From contig NZ_CP009576.1 in NCBI RefSeq assembly GCF_000763495.1, positions 1,126,001-1,190,000 on the forward strand: a stretch of 64,000 nucleotides of DNA, read 5' to 3'. Shown one piece after another: positions 63,778 through 64,000 of this stretch. This stretch comes from Listeria ivanovii subsp. londoniensis (GTDB lineage: Bacteria > Bacillota > Bacilli > Lactobacillales > Listeriaceae). The translations under genes were made by a program, and so were the position numbers. Position 1 is the first letter of the stretch. Each line of letters starts with the position of its first letter. The notes beneath the pieces are model-generated. The model was not told the DNA's origin and ran no database searches. It saw only the letters and a program-made list of their open reading frames with translations.

Positions 63778-64000
63778 TTGCTAAAAAAAATAATCACCAT
63801 GGCTACGCTTGTCATGCTAGTTTTCACATTAGCTGCATGCGGGACAACACTTGCTCCTTATGACGCGAAAAAAGATTTAGGCGAACAAATCAATTATACA
63901 ATTACTGGAATTGATGCAGGGGCAGGAATCATGCTTGCAACACAAAATGCCATTAAAGATTACCATTTGGATGATGATAATTGGCAATTACAAACGAGTT
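63778..64000 (+). CDS. gbuC: Glycine betaine-binding lipoprotein GbuC (partial)
   Basis: The gene starts with TTG at 63778 behind AAGGAGGAG and is cut by the right edge after 74 codons. The product begins with a lipoprotein signal peptide (LKKIITMATLVMLVFTLAAC, lipobox LAAC with Cys 21), then GTTLAPYDAKKDLGEQINYTITGIDAGAG, the beginning of the substrate-binding domain. It captures betaine outside and delivers it to GbuAB. Confidence 0.93.
   Translation, partial: MLKKIITMATLVMLVFTLAACGTTLAPYDAKKDLGEQINYTITGIDAGAGIMLATQNAIKDYHLDDDNWQLQTS

Overview
The window is a low-GC Firmicutes chromosome segment that I read as Listeria (sensu stricto group, close to L. monocytogenes). The basis is gene order and protein character known from that genus: nagA-nagB-nagR, a TagO-type transferase, lemA-htpX, spxH, relQ-nadK-rluD, fabI, dltXABCD, prfC, two TerC genes, clpE, ptsHI, ykuJ-cbpB-ccpC-dapH-dapL-ykuT, and the start of the gbu betaine transporter. 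Species cannot be settled by reading alone. There is no rRNA, tRNA, CRISPR array, prophage or insertion sequence. Coding density is high and most operons end in strong hairpin terminators.

Layout. 1-4.5 kb is the most accessory-looking part: the tail of a charged coiled-coil gene, an HxlR regulator divergent from a luciferase-like monooxygenase plus FMN reductase pair, a surface protein with MucBP repeats and an unusual internal sorting-like signal, and a small membrane protein gene broken by a frameshift in a T7 run. 4.6-15.5 kb holds amino-sugar catabolism with a NagR operator, TagO, two U32 peptidase-like tRNA hydroxylation proteins, LemA/HtpX and a MacAB-like efflux operon. 15.5-20.3 kb is a stress-control cluster: SpxH, a CYTH protein and a TPR protein on the minus strand, and RelQ, NAD kinase and a pseudouridine synthase on the plus strand. 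20.3-25.6 kb has fabI convergent with the dlt operon, including dltX, a 48-residue gene.

25.8-38.5 kb carries housekeeping and transport genes: rpiA, GNAT, esterase, ilvE, a DHA2 efflux pump, an M42 aminopeptidase, glutathione peroxidase, a LytTR/DUF3021/ABC-2 operon, prfC and a MarR-MATE operon with two matching palindromic operators. 38.5-44.6 kb starts with a yybP-ykoY manganese riboswitch ahead of tandem TerC paralogues, then a Ktr potassium channel, membrane genes, ogt and a GrpB-family gene. 44.6-50.5 kb has clpE behind two CtsR boxes, a CPBP protease, and a carotenoid-type pair (a DUF422/CruF-like membrane protein convergent with a CrtN/CrtI-like desaturase). 50.7-64 kb holds ptsHI, a DUF218 protein, a beta-hydroxyacid dehydrogenase, patA, a small gene behind a Fur-like box, and the c-di-AMP/CcpC/lysine-pathway cluster, then mscS-type ykuT and gbuABC (gbuC cut by the window edge).

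Common themes are cell-envelope modification (nag, tagO, dlt), stress and second-messenger control (RelQ, CbpB, SpxH, ClpE), metal and ion homeostasis (TerC, Ktr, Fur-like box) and osmotic adaptation (YkuT, Gbu). The most noteworthy items are the double-signal MucBP protein, the slippery-site frameshift, the carotenoid-type pair in a genus known as non-pigmented, and the paired MarR operators.
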